Origin: Aspidapion aeneum
Taxonomy: Eukaryota; Arthropoda; Insecta; Coleoptera; Brentidae
Length of the DNA: 64,000 bases
Direction: 5' to 3'
NCBI GenBank assembly: GCA_963576565.1
Contig: OY755048.1
Span: forward strand, 4,160,501-4,224,500
The notes beneath the pieces are model-generated. The model was not told the DNA's origin, made no database searches, and saw nothing but the letters and a program-made list of their open reading frames with translations. The translations under genes and the position numbers were made by a program. Shown piece after piece: positions 32,568 through 43,841 of this stretch. The stretch's first letter is position 1, and every line of letters begins with the position of its first letter.

Positions 32568-32842
32568 GAGAGTTATTGAAATAAAGCCAGGCTATAATAA
32601 TGCCAGGCACTATTTTGACACCTTCACATTGTAATATCAGCTGTGATCTTTCAACATACGGCCTTTGTTTACTATATGAACCGGAATAAATAGTGCCTTT
32701 CTCTATAATTGGAGAATAAACGACGAAAGTTTTATTCGACTTTGTTATGTCAATTTTGAAGGATTAACTGTCAGTTTTCAATTTGAAAGTGTCAAAATAG
32801 TTTCTGGCACTATTATAGCCTGGCTGTATTTCATTAATTCTC
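32568..32842. mobile_element. MITE family M, copy 2 (275 bp), TA-flanked
   Basis: The best-preserved copy without an insertion. The left end GAGAGTTATTGAAATAAAGC and the following CAGGCTATAATAATGCCAGG are mirrored at the right end. TA lies at 32566-32567 and 32843-32844. The interior shares AACATACGGCCTTTGTTTAC and CTGTCAGTTTTCAAT with copy 3. Non-coding. Confidence 0.88.
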
Positions 32843-32844
32843 TA

Positions 32845-33169
32845 ATTTACACAAACAGTTCTAGTTTCGAAACAAAGAACAAAAAACGTCTTAAACTCTT
32901 TTCTAAAAAGATAGAATTGGAAGTTAGCAGCATGCGGCAAAGAACACTGCACTTAGAGACAACTAAATCAAAGAAAGTTATGTAAAACATTGTCATAGGC
33001 CGTTTTATTTTAAAATTTTAAGGTAATTTATTTGGTTTATTATTACTAGTCTCTTATAGACCAGTGCAGATAGCATTTAAAAGAAAAAAATGAACAAAAG
33101 AATAGTATAGTAACAGCATGCAAACTATTGAAAATTAATGAAAATATATCGCAGCTAACAGGAAAATTG
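32845..33169. other. Unassigned AT-rich DNA
   Basis: No gene or repeat recognised. Confidence 0.45.
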
Positions 33170-33310
33170 CAGTGGCGCATCCAGGAATATGCCTTAGCGG
33201 GGGTGAGACCTCATGAAGTCATATTTTATACTATTTTTTGTTTTTATTCGTGAAATATGTGGCAAATATCGAATAAATCTTGGGCTGGAGGGGGCTCGGG
33301 GCCTACGAAA
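33170..33310 (+). mobile_element. hAT-type MITE, left end only
   Basis: CAGTGGCGCATCCAGGAATA matches the hAT terminus of the other copies. The interior TATTCGTGAAATATGTGGCAA, then ATCTTGGGCTGGAGGGGGC is the counterpart of 62849-62900. No right terminus follows. Confidence 0.7.
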
Positions 33311-36100
33311 TTATACTCTATCCAACTTTTAGAGGCAACATTTTTAAGCAAAACTAGACCCTTGTTTGGAATGGTGATAAAATATAGGTTAAAAGAAATA
33401 AAGGACTGGTCCTTCGAGCCGGATGCTAGAGCCCAATTCCAAACAACCCCATATCGAAAAAAGTTAAATACAAAAGTTATACATAATAACAAGCTCTACA
33501 ACTTACTTTTGTATAAAGAATTTTTTTACATATATTAACATTTTCCAAGAAGAAAAACGTTTTTTTCCTGTTTTTAATTTTTATCTTGCACAATTTGTTT
33601 TAATGAAACTAGGTGAAAATCTACCTTTTTATGTCTTTAAATCAAAATATTTATTTAAAAAACAGTAGAGTGCTTTTTCGTTAAGACGTTTATTTTTGAA
33701 CGGTGTCAAAAAATAAACATCACTGTGGAAAAATTTTCCAGGAAATATGAAAAAGTGTCCCGGTGAAAATATACCGAATAGATATTTATTATAATTATAT
33801 TTCAGTATAGTTTAATTTTTCTCTTTCTCAAACTGCTTAAATTCGGTATTTTGCCAAACTTTTCCATAGTAATTAATTTTTTTTACATTATCAAAAAAAA
33901 ATTGACAAAAAATGACCTCTATTTAAAAAAACTGCTTCCAGAACATGGGAATTTTCGGGTAAGAAATAAAAAGGGGCCTCATTTTAGGTTTTAAATCAAA
34001 ATAAAATGTAAAAACTTCACGTTTGTATAAACTAATATTCGAATTTTAAAAAATTCCAACGGCTTAGGAATACAAAAAGGTGTGTTTTCAGATAGATATA
34101 GCTATGAAAAAAAAACCGATTTTTCAATTTCTCTTAAAAACAAAAGAAAATATGAATATTATGTATTATCCTATTGGCTGCGATAGATTCTTTTTTTATT
34201 TTCAATAGTTTTTATGCTAAGTTACAATTTTTTTTCCCATCGAAAAGGTATCTGCGTCGGTCTATTATACTTATAAATATATTTAAAGATGATTTATTTA
34301 TACACTTAACATCAATGATTTTTATTGATTCCCAACGCATAAAACATCGATTTTATTTTGATTTGTATAATATAATACTTGCGTGATATCTTTTATTGGT
34401 GCTATTAACCAACCAACCTGTTAATCGCTTTGAGACGCACAGGGATTGAATAAAACGGTTTTCTAATCACCGATAGTTTATCAAACTTATTAAATGAAAA
34501 AGTTTACGAGCGCTGTCTTTTATATTTTGCATATAGGAACAAAGAGGGCGGCACTGATCGAATGTCGTTAGTAAAACTTAACCTCAATTCTTACTTAACC
34601 TAATTTCAAAACGTAAATGCGATACATATTATACAGGGCTCGACTTCGTACGTTTAGCCTTTATGAAAAGCGTATAAAAAGGATGAACTTATGGAAAGCA
34701 AGAAGTCAGTGAGGGACCAATTCAGGAGCGCATATTCAGGAGCGTTTGCCGCTGTGACTCAAAATTCATTAATAGTTTTTATTACTAAATAGGAGCAATC
34801 AAAGTAAGATTTCCACTTTTAAAAGACGAAGAAATAGTCATTATTATTTATTTCGTTATTTCAGCTTTAATCAGGAAACATTAAATCGAGACAAATTCAA
34901 TTTTTTTATAATTTTTTCTTCCAGAATAACCTTGCTCTTTTATTGAAGTCGCGCTTAAATGCTGCCCAAGTGTTCGAAGTTGCTAAAAGTCACCATATAC
35001 TATCCAGGAAACAGAAAAGGGGACAACAGTTTTGGGGGTAGGGATGTACGACAGCCCTAAACCTCTTGCCCCTCTACCGGTTTCAGTCTGCAGAAAAAAA
35101 TGTTTGTCACGTTTTACTACTCCTTTTAAAATTTTGTTTTTGCCCCTTACATGGAGGAGCAATTTCTCTTGAAAAAAAAAACAATAAGTTGAAATGCGGT
35201 GTTATGGTAATTGCAATTATTTAAGTTTTTAAAATAATTGACAAATTATTTTACAATTATAATGAAATTACAAAAATGCAATTGAATTATTAAAGTGATT
35301 GTTATTATTTGTAAAAAGCTATTTTATTATTTAAAGCAATCCACGTTTCGTACTGAATTTAAGGGGTAAGTTCTGAATGTATTACGAATGAAGAATGCTC
35401 CTAAATTAAGCATTTTCACATTTTGTAAATTATGAACAAGTGAAAGAAATAAAAAGTAATTGTCAACTACTTTTTTTTATTTTGCAAGTAGGAAATTTTC
35501 TAAGTACATTTCTGTAAAGTAATTTATAATGTAATAGTTACTTTTCAAAATATTGCTTTCTAACTCTGGTTGAGAATAAATCGGTACACATAAACACCAA
35601 GAAATTTGTTATCCATAAAGTTGAATTTGTGGAATATTTTGTTTGTGCGTGTAGTAACCTCCTTTAACATTTTTGCCATGTTAGAAAGCTCTACCTGTAC
35701 ACTTAATTACCGATTCGCAGTATTGATTATTAGTCATACAGTTCAAATGATATCTAAGAGATGGGGCTACAGCAATTAAAATCAAGGGGTTTTAAGGATT
35801 TTATGCATCGCTGTCTTTAGCCTACTCAGCCGGTAAGAGTAACGTCATTAGATCGCGAAAAGAAAACCATTTTCTTGAATTGCTAACTTGATAACAGCGA
35901 CTATTTATCTCTCTTAGTGCCATTTATTTAAATAGCGATCTTAATTTTGTTCACATATTTTTAAATATCCAAACCATCGTTGACGAACCCTGTAGTTTTA
36001 TAGCTACAGTTAATTTTTTTAGTTAACAAATCAGTCGAAAAATGGTTTTAAATCGAGAACATTTTTGGGATATAATTTTTTACAACTTTCGAAGGAAATT
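33311..36100. other. Long unassigned AT-rich stretch with one PBS-like motif
   Basis: No gene is supported over about 2.8 kb. TGGTCCTTCGAGCCGGA at 33407-33423 is identical to the primer-binding-site candidate of the LTR element at 29311-31526, but no LTR edge or polymerase relic was found beside it. The rest contains poly-A/T runs and short frames without motifs. Confidence 0.5.
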
Positions 36101-36124
36101 ATCGAAAAATTTCGTTAATGAAGC

Positions 36125-36560
36125 ACTAAATCAGTGAACAGTTTCTCAATTCAACCCGAAAATAAACGTCAGTCAGCGAACAAAAGTCATCCGTTCTCGT
36201 ACTGTATCCAAAAAGATGGTAGCGACATTTGTCTCAAAAGTAGGTCATGTAGCAACAATTCCTCTGGAAGATTAAAGTACTGTTACTGCCAATTGGTACA
36301 ACACCCTTTTTGCCGAAAGTCATCGCTGAGCTTCGAAAAAGGAACCCCGAACGACGAATCATCCTCCACCAAGGCAATGCAAGTTCGCTCAAAGCACAAA
36401 AAACCATTTAATTTTTTATCCAAGAAAACCTTGAATTGTTCAACCATCCTGCATACAGCCCCGACCTAAGTCCCAACGATTTATCTACTTTTCCGAAAAT
36501 CAAAAATTGACTAAAGTAGTCGACGCCTTCAAGAATGCAATTTTGACAGTAAAGTTCGCG
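36125..36560 (+). pseudogene. Mariner transposase relic
   Basis: A frameshifted DD34D-type transposase fragment. Early part in one frame: ENKRQSAN; then KKMVATFVSKVGHVATIPLE, TVTANWYNTLFLPKVIAELR, NPERRIILHQGNASSLKAQK, a stop, FNHPAYSPDLSPNDLSTFPK and VDAFKNAILTV. In the family the block is ILHHDNA..; here the second catalytic Asp is Gly (HQGNASS), while the YSPDLSPND block is kept. Stops and shifts occur at about 36284, 36399 and 36507. The 111-residue open frame here is mostly out of the true frame. No TIR was matched. Confidence 0.85.
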
Positions 36561-36780
36561 CGGCGAGAGTTGAAGCCACCCACGTCACGGCTGAGGGAAT
36601 CTAGTGGCCTCTCCTCTAGCTTGTGATTGACTGTTTCGGAGATCCATAGGCGTATTATTTTATATTGGGAATTAGTTTAATAAATTATGTGTAATTTATT
36701 CCACACGGCACTGTCCGACCACAAGTAGGCGTATAGCAAGATAAAATTGATGACGTGCGTGGCATCAACTCTCGCCGCAT
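36557..36780. repeat. Inverted repeat pair GCGGCGAGAGTTGA, about 27-bp arms
   Basis: GCGGCGAGAGTTGA at about 36558-36571, with GCCACCCACGTC behind it, is inverted at about 36754-36778 (GACGTGCGTGGC, TCAACTCTCGCCGC). It spans 224 bp. It begins directly at the end of the mariner relic and may be a MITE inserted in it. Confidence 0.65.
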
Positions 36781-37121
36781 CTACTCTACCAACAAACGAG
36801 TGGCATGCAAAAATGCAATAATTTTCGTGGAGAATACTTCGAGAAACAATATTGTCTTATTCCAGCTGTATATGCAAAACTTACAAAACCCTCGTAAATA
36901 ACCTTTAGCCCTGCCCCCAAACAATTCATAAAATGAAATAGTATATCTAATAAGAGCGAAAAGTGTTCCTTTTCGGTACGCGATAGCAGTTCTACGAATG
37001 ACGCGAAGTCAAAATGGCAAATCGCTTTCATCAGTGTTGACAACCGAAAACTTAAAATCCTTTAGGTTTACTGTAACTTTTCGTCAAAAATCCGTTAAAC
37101 TGTCTCATTTCCCTTCAATAG
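36781..37121. other. Unassigned DNA
   Basis: No gene or repeat recognised. Confidence 0.4.
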
Positions 37122-37133
37122 TTTCCGTTATAT

Positions 37134-38522
37134 ACTACTACTATGTCGGTTTAGAACGTTTTTCTACGTTGTCCGACGCCTATTCTCCACCTCCTTCGAT
37201 CCTGACAATCATCTTCTGTCAGATTCTTTTGACGCATTGATCTTTGGATTGACTGTTGCCATTCTAGTTTAGGACGTCCTCTTTTTCTGCGCCCTACTGG
37301 TTGCCATTCTAGGACCTGTTTTGGTAATCTTTCGTCGTTCATCCGCTGTACATGGCCGTACCATATCAGTTGCCTTTTAGTGATGTCATCCGTTAGCTTC
37401 TCTCGATTCCCATTCTTTCTTTTATGATCTCATTTCTTATGTGATCTAATCTAGATATTCTCATTGATCTTCTTATTGCATCCATTTCGACACTTTCCAT
37501 TTTTGTTTTGTATTTCTCTGTTACGCGACAAGTCTCTATTCCATACAACAGCGTGCTTTTTACCATTGTTTCATATATGTTAAATTTTACATTCTTTCTT
37601 ATCTCTCTGCTCCATAAAATACTGTTAAGACATCCAATAACCTTTTTTGCTTTTACTATTCTTTTTCCAATTCTTTACAGTCTGTTCCTGTCTTATCAAA
37701 TCTGACGCTCAAGTATACATACTCATTGCATGGAGATATTGTTTGTCCATTGTCTAGTTCTAACTCACTGGATTCGTTTCCAATACATAAGTACTGTGGC
37801 TTGTCCACGTTCACTGTTAGTCCCCACTTTTGGTATTCTTCCGTTAACTTTCTCATCATATACCCATGTCTTCTTTATCATTAGCTACAATTATTTGGTC
37901 GTCAGCAAACTGTAGTGTGTATATAGTAAATCGGTCGTTAAGTTGTATTCCCATGCCGTGCACTTTACGTTTCCAGTTTTTTAGAGCCACTGCGATATAT
38001 ATTTTAAAAAGTGTTGGAGAGATACAACATCCCTGTCTTAAGCCTTTTGTTACCAGGAATTCTTTTGAAAGTCGATTTCCAATTTAAATTTTAGATTTTG
38101 ACCCTTTGTATAGTTCTTTTATCGCTTTTATGTATGTATGATTAATATTAGTTTGTTCCAACACCGTCCATAATTTTTCTACTGGAACGGTATCATATGC
38201 TTTTTGTAGGTCCACAAAGGTAACATGAGTCTCTATATTTCTGGCGCTTCTTTTCTCAATTACTTGTTTAAGACAAAAAACATTATCACTACAAGATCTG
38301 CCTGCACGAAACCCACTTTGTTCTTCTTCTTCTTGTTCATGAAAATCATTCTCTATTAGATCTCTAAGAATCCTACCGTACAATCTACTTAGAGTGCTGG
38401 TGACTGAAATTCCTCTGTAATTGTTACAATCCAGCTTGTTTCCTTTTTTATGTATTGAGGATATGAATGCAATTTTCCAATCATTAGGTACTGGATGTCC
38501 GTTTATGCATTGATTTCTAATT
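37134..38522 (-). mobile_element. LINE family Y, copy 1 (1389 bp), 12-bp target duplication
   Basis: Minus strand. TTTCCGTTATAT flanks both sides (37122-37133 and 38523-38534). The 3' tail is (GTA)n after CTAAACCGACATAG. The 5' truncation lies just upstream of the codons for NQCING, almost the same point as in copy 2 although the insertion sites differ. Confidence 0.93.
37151..38500 (-). pseudogene. RT and C-terminal domain of LINE Y copy 1
   Basis: Broken into several frames. Near the 5' edge: NQCING-type start, WKIAFISSIHKKGNKLDCNN, SALSRLYGRILRDLIENDFH-type block; EEEQSGFRAGRSCSDNVFCL; motif A THVTFVDLQKAYDTVPVEK; KELYKGSKSKI, then a stop. The FADD region is near 37905, across a one-base deletion (after ACCCATG). 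MMRKLTEEYQKWGLTVNVDK follows; a stop lies at 37656. The C-terminal piece 37342-37151 reads NDERLPKQVLEWQPVGRRKR and RRRWRIGVGQRRKTF. At least three lesions. Confidence 0.88.
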
Positions 38523-38534
38523 TTTCCGTTATAT

Positions 38535-38855
38535 CCGTTTCAATAAAAAATTAGCTAAAACGACGCGTATTCTATGAAACTTTACTTACAAAAACATAAT
38601 TTTAAAATTTCAAATCAAAATCAACACTATTCGCAATTTTAAAAGTTGAAGCATTTGAGCAGTTGAAGTTGATGGCTGATTATAGGTTTCTATATAGTTC
38701 CAACCATAATAATGACTTTTTTAACCGGGTGCAATTTAATATTTATATAATAAAAACAGTCCCGAATCAACAGCCATCTAGTTTGATTCATTTACTAAAC
38801 TTAATTAGCCGAAGTTTCTGTGAAAAAATCCGTCACCTGCTTTAACCCTTTTGTA
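38535..38855. other. Unassigned AT-rich spacer
   Basis: No gene or repeat recognised. Confidence 0.45.
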
Positions 38856-39036
38856 TAGTAAATATCGCTTATAACGATATTGGATATTACGACATATCGG
38901 TTATAGCGACAGCATATTAGGATCCCGACCGAGTTCTATATACCCAATTTGTTACCTTTTTTCTTTATAACGACGCTCGTTTATAACGCCCGATATTAAG
39001 CGGTCCGTTCAATGTCGTTATAACCGATATTCACTG
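38856..39036. mobile_element. Pogo/Tigger-like MITE, 181 bp, TA-flanked
   Basis: The left end TAGTAAATATCGCTTATAAC and right end (complement) CAGTGAATATCGGTTATAAC continue to about 27 bp with a few mismatches. TA flanks both sides (38854-38855 and 39037-39038). CAGTG termini with TA flanks fit the pogo branch. Sub-terminal TATAACGA blocks recur inside. Non-coding. Confidence 0.85.
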
Positions 39037-39394
39037 TAAAATATTAACGTACGACGACGCATAAAAAGCCTTTTTTTACGCAGATAAGTTGAAAAAAAGG
39101 TCAATTTTTAGATTAGATTTTGTAATATTTGCAGCGTGACATCATATTTTCCAGCGAGGGTAATGCCCCTTTAAATACTAATGTTTAGCTTTTGTAATTG
39201 TTTCCTCTTTATCATTCATTTTATTACAACAATTAATTTTTGTTATGTCACAGAAATAAAATTTCAATTTATTCAAAGTGAATAAATTCGTGCCGCCATC
39301 GCTAAAAATATTGAACTAAAAAGGATCGTACACAGACTAGTAGTTGAGTAAATTTGTAGAGTATTTTAAGAAAAAGGGTATATTTTTTTATATT
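39037..39394. other. Unassigned AT-rich spacer
   Basis: No gene or repeat recognised. Confidence 0.45.
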
Positions 39395-39954
39395 AAGGAT
39401 CCTCGATTTTACGGATTCAGAATCCAAGAGGGTGGCTGCCAAAGTTAAGCAAAAAAAGAATTCTCTGTTTTAGGAGACAGTAGGGACTTAGGGACCTACT
39501 CAATTTAAAACTGTAACAATATTTAACACCTGTCACTAAAAAAAATGGCGGCTCTATTTCGAAAAATTAGTTTTTCTTTGATATTTCATTTAATTTTAGA
39601 GCAATATTATTATAATATATACAACAAAAGTTGGGTCACTCTTGATAAAATCCAGAATTCTTTTCGTAAAAATCAAATTTGGTCCATTGGTCATGAAGTT
39701 CTCTTTCATTTTTGACATATAAAGCGCCATCCTTGTATCGGCAAGGGAAATTTTTTTGTTTTTTAGTAAATTTAAGAAAATGGTTATTAGCTTTAATATG
39801 AGGTGTCCAAAATTTTTGTTGCACAAAAATTAAAGGAAGTATCGTTTTTTTGGAATATAGCCGCCATGTTGTTTTATGACAGGAAATTATTTTTTTTTCT
39901 TAACTTTGGCAGCCGCCATCTTGGATTCTAGAGCCGGAAAATCGGGAATCCTAC
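39395..39954. mobile_element. MITE with about 60-bp inverted termini, 560 bp
   Basis: The left arm (39395-39455: GGATCCTCGATTTTACGG, CAGAATCCAAGAGGGTGGC, TGCCAAAGTTAAG) is inverted on the right (39898-39954: CTTAACTTTGGCAGCCGCC, ATCTTGGATTCTAGAGCCGG, AAAATCGGGAATCC). No coding content. The target duplication is uncertain, possibly TA. Confidence 0.75.
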
Positions 39955-39976
39955 TATACCAAATAGGTATACTGTA

Positions 39977-41208
39977 CAGGGTGTCCCAAATTGGGCACTT
40001 TTAGGGGGTTTAAGGTACTTCTAGGGGAGACAGAGAAAAACTGACCACGGAAGACTTATAGTGAAAACCGCATTTTGAAATATCGTCTCGTCTTTGAGCT
40101 ACGGGGGCTTTTTGAAAAGTCTGCATTTTTGAAGGGGGTCTATAACTTCGTTATTAGTGGAAATTTTGATTTAGAGTAAATTGCAGTTTTATAGACTTTG
40201 TGGGAATTCACCCGCTAAATTTTATTTTAACTGTCACTTTTAGTTTTTGAGATATGATATAAAGTTGCATTTTTTCTTATGGAATGGCCTATATTTTAAT
40301 TAATTTTCGAATTTGTCATTGAATTCTTTTCAAAATGATGTATCATATGTCATAGTTTCATTGAGCGGTTTACGAGATATTCAGCTTTTTCACTTATTTC
40401 TAGTGCGCTATGATTTCCTGCTGAGGCAGGTTAAGGCACTCCAGTATTTTTATTATTTTACACAGTCAAAAATATAGTAAGGCTGGTTTGGAAAAGTTAT
40501 AATTCAGCTGACGGCCCTCAAAGCCTAGTTATAAAAAGTCACAAAAATGATACATATTTCAAAATAAAATTAAAACGCTTTTGTGCAAAATAATTTCATA
40601 TCATAGCGTAATGTCAAATTGTTTAAACAATTGAAAAGAATGACAAAACGCCAAGACGCAAGGCCAACTTGATTTGCATAGTATAAGACAAAAAATCTAT
40701 AATAGCATTAAAGTAGCATTTGACCGCAAGGCTTTCACGTCAATGGCGCATGACGTCATTCAACGCACACTAGACAAAAATAAAAAACTTTAATTATCTC
40801 CGAAACCGCTCAATCAAACTATGACATATTACATCATTTTGAAAAGAATTCAATGACGAATTCGAAAATTAATTAAAATATAGGCCATTCCATAAGAAAA
40901 AATGCAACTTTATGTCATATCTCAAAAACTAAAAGTGACAGTTAAAATTTAATTTAGCGGGTGAATTCCTCGTGACAAAGTCTATAAAATTGCAATTTGC
41001 ACTAAATCAATATTTCCAATAATAACGAAGTTATAGACCCCCCTCCAAAATGCAGACTTTTCAAAAAGCCCCCGTAGCTCAAAGTCGAGACGATATTTCA
41101 AAATGCGGTTTCCACTATAAGTCTTCTCTTGAAATTTGAGTCAGTTTTTCTCTGTCTCCCCTAGAAGTACCTTAAACCCTGTAAAAGTGCCCAATTTGGG
41201 ACACCCTG
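39977..41208. mobile_element. Mariner-like foldback element with about 430-bp inverted arms
   Basis: The termini begin CAGGGTGTCCCAAATTGGGC and TA flanks both sides (39975-39976 and 41209-41210). The inverted similarity is not limited to the ends: it runs from 39977 to about 40415 against about 40770 to 41208, including GACGAGACGATATTTC-type blocks, TAGCGGGTGAATTC, AACTAAAAGTGACAGTTAAA and AAAATATAGGCCATTCCATA. A central 350-bp part is unpaired. CAGGGTGTCCCA ends with TA duplication are typical of mariner-like MITEs; arms this long are unusual. Non-coding. Confidence 0.92.
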
Positions 41209-41210
41209 TA

Positions 41211-41884
41211 CTATTGGGGTTGAAGATAAATAAAAATATGTATTTTGAAAACCAAACCTCTCAAATAGATCCAAAAATTTAGACATTTTTTGAGTGTATT
41301 ACGAAGCATTTGAAGAATGTGTAATGTTTGCGGATGTTAATCTGAAAAATAGTTTTTGTCTCAGACATCTACCAGACGTTGAGTTTCCACGCGGCTTAAG
41401 CAATGCTAATTTTAAAATAATTTCTGCCTGCATAAATATTGAGTTGACACTATTTTTAGATTATATTCAGCCGTTTGTATCTATCTGTTAACCTGTTACC
41501 TAACTAAGTCGCGTCGAAGTTGGATTTAACGCGCTATTAATATTACATAGACCGTATCCCATAAGCCTTAAGCCTATAATAATTTACCACTTATAGCTTT
41601 GTACCTTCTCAAACTGCTTCTCAATGTAAAAATGATACTGATAATACTGATAATTTTCATGTGAAAGAGAATTTCGAAACAATATATCTGGCACGTGCTA
41701 AGTGTTAAAAAAGAGTTATAGATGTCTTTAAGTGTGCGTGAATAATGTAATACGTGACCGGTATAAAATCCATACTTTAAAATTCACTCATGTATCTCTA
41801 ATAGCTTCGTGAATTAAATAATGTAAACCATGTTTGTCGTACTTATGAAATCACATGAAGGAACGCAGCATTACGGCAATTTTT
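41211..41884. other. Unassigned DNA
   Basis: A 65-residue frame at 41294-41491 has no recognisable motif. No repeat structure seen. Confidence 0.45.
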
Positions 41885-42649
41885 GAAGTGTAAACTTCTT
41901 TAGGCGCGTTTAGCACTTTTTGTGGGTACTGAATTGAACTGAGCCGTCACGCTTGGTTATGTAACGCTCATTCGGGTGAAGTCGGCTTGAGTCGACGAAC
42001 TGTGAGAGGAACAGTCAGCAGAGCGATATGATGATGCAGATCAAGGCCACTCTGAGCAAAATTTACCAGAGTAATTTATACCCAATTATAATTATGTAAA
42101 TGTTATTACTTTGTACGCAGCCTTCGTAAACTAACGAGCCACGAACCAGAAAAGGCAACATCGCAAATTGGCCGGCTGGTGGGCCGATATATACATGGGA
42201 GATATAAACATCTGTTATTTGTTTTGATTGTAGTTTGGCGATTTTGTATTTTTCTTTTGTAAAAACTAATAAACTGTGTTTAGGTGTGTTACATTTAATT
42301 TTTAAAACAAACAAAACATTTGGAAATAAATATTAGTGGCCATTAATCATGTTAAAAAATATGTAACAAAACCTAGAATAAACAGAAGAGAAATTACTTT
42401 TAAACAATTTGTGAGAACAACCCTAAAGTTCGATTCATAGTACCGTGAAGTAAGCAGTATGAAGTGAGAAGTAAGAAATAAAAATTGTTCCTTTCTTACT
42501 GCTAAGTTATTACTGTCAAGTTTGAACAACAGGATGTTTGTGGGATAGTTTCTTATGTCTGACTGCTTACTTTACAGAACTATGAATCTAGTTTAAGTGG
42601 TACCATGTTAATTTAAACTTTAAATGAACTTACCTTTTTTTATATCTAT

Positions 42650-43478
42650 TCTATTTAGCCTTCGTCAATCCATCTTTGGCCAAGTTCTCCAGTTTACAAT
42701 ACATTTGTTCCATCAATCGTCTTTCTGTCTGATAATATGACCGGCAAATTTCCATTTTAATTTTGCTACTTCTGCTCTGACATCCCTTACTTTTGTTTTA
42801 TTTCTTATCAATTCATTCCCTTTCTACCTGTTAGCTTTACATGTAACATTTGTCTTTCCATTGATCTTTGGGCTTTTGTTACCTTATCCATGTTTGATTT
42901 TGTAAGTGTCCAGGTCTGGGATTCATAGGTAAGTACAGGAAGGATACATTGGTTATACACTTCCGTTTTGAGGTACTGAGGATATTTTTTATTTCTTAAT
43001 ATGTTGCTTAATTTACCGAATGCTGCCCAGGCCAATCTTACTCGTCTCTTGATTTCAGCTGTTTGCTTTTCTTTCTTCAGTTTAATAATTTGTCCCGGGT
43101 CCTATATATTCCTCTACTTGTTCTATTTTCTTTTAGATTGATTGATATTATCAGCATATCTTGGTGGTTCAGAATTGTCCGTTTACTTTGATGCCTATTT
43201 CTTCCCAATCTAAGCTTTTAAAAACATCTTCTAGGGCCTGGTTAAATAATTTAGGGAATATTGTGTCACGCTGACACCTCTTCTTATGCGGATTGGCTTG
43301 GTTCCTCTGTGGATTTTCATTAATGTTGTTGCTTCACTATATATATTGGCTATTAAGTCTGTATATCTGTGATCTATTCGGCTATTAATTAAAGATCTTT
43401 TACTGCCCAGTGCTCAATGCTTTTTCGAAGTCTATAAACGCAATATATATTTATATATATTTCCATACCCTCCCTTTC
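42650..43478 (-). mobile_element. LINE fragment (RTE/Daphne-like) inside the P-like element
   Basis: Minus strand. From the right: a block homologous to 49240-49470 (LINE motif A region, IEHWAV then the strand-transfer region, NQALEDVF), then a jump to AWAAFGKLSNILRNKKYPQY, YNQCILPVLTYESQTWTLTK and KAQRSMERQMLHVKLTGRK, then the 3' end near 42655. The FADD part is deleted. TTTATATCTATT (left) and TTTATATATATT (right) may be a decayed target duplication. The carrier therefore had lost its transposase middle before or with this insertion. Confidence 0.8.
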
Positions 43479-43479
43479 T

Positions 43480-43841
43480 TCAATTTTTTTCGTTGTCGTC
43501 AGGATTTTCTCTTACTGGAGGTTTGGGGTTTGACATATACTCGGGTTGAGATTCAAATAGCCGAGGTATTGCCCCATTGTTTAACTTAGGGAATGTTAGT
43601 GGCACCTCCTTTTGTACTCCCTCTTTATCCCTAATTATCTCGGTTCTACCAACGTCACTTATGTCAAAATGTTTCCAACAAACCACTGAAGATGCAGTCA
43701 CAACATAATCTTCTCTGTGTATGGCCTGAAGCCAAGCATTTTTTAGGTCATTTTCTTTTGGGAAGCTAAAGGTTGTTTCGTGACCCTCTTCATTAATGCA
43801 TCGTTACTTTTGCAACCGGGTACCCAACACATTCGCGGCAT
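43480..43841 (-). pseudogene. THAP domain of P-like transposase, one frameshift
   Basis: From ATG 43841 the frame reads MPRMCWVPGCKSN, with the first two zinc ligands (C-x4-C). One base is missing near 43800, after which NEEGHETTFSFPKE, NDLKNAWLQAIHRED and YVVTASSVVCWKHFDISDV follow, giving the C-x2-H pair (CWKH). The THAP signature residues are all present: the F and P of the FSFP block, the W of NAWL, and the final AVPTIF-like box, here NGAIPRLF. THAP is a C2CH zinc-dependent DNA-binding domain; in P elements it contacts the transposon ends. The tail ends at a stop at 43480, directly at the LINE junction, so no catalytic domain remains. Confidence 0.88.

Noticed and set aside
33407..33423. 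tRNA gene fragment
   Set aside because: Only the 17-nt PBS-like 3' portion is seen; no cloverleaf can be built around it.
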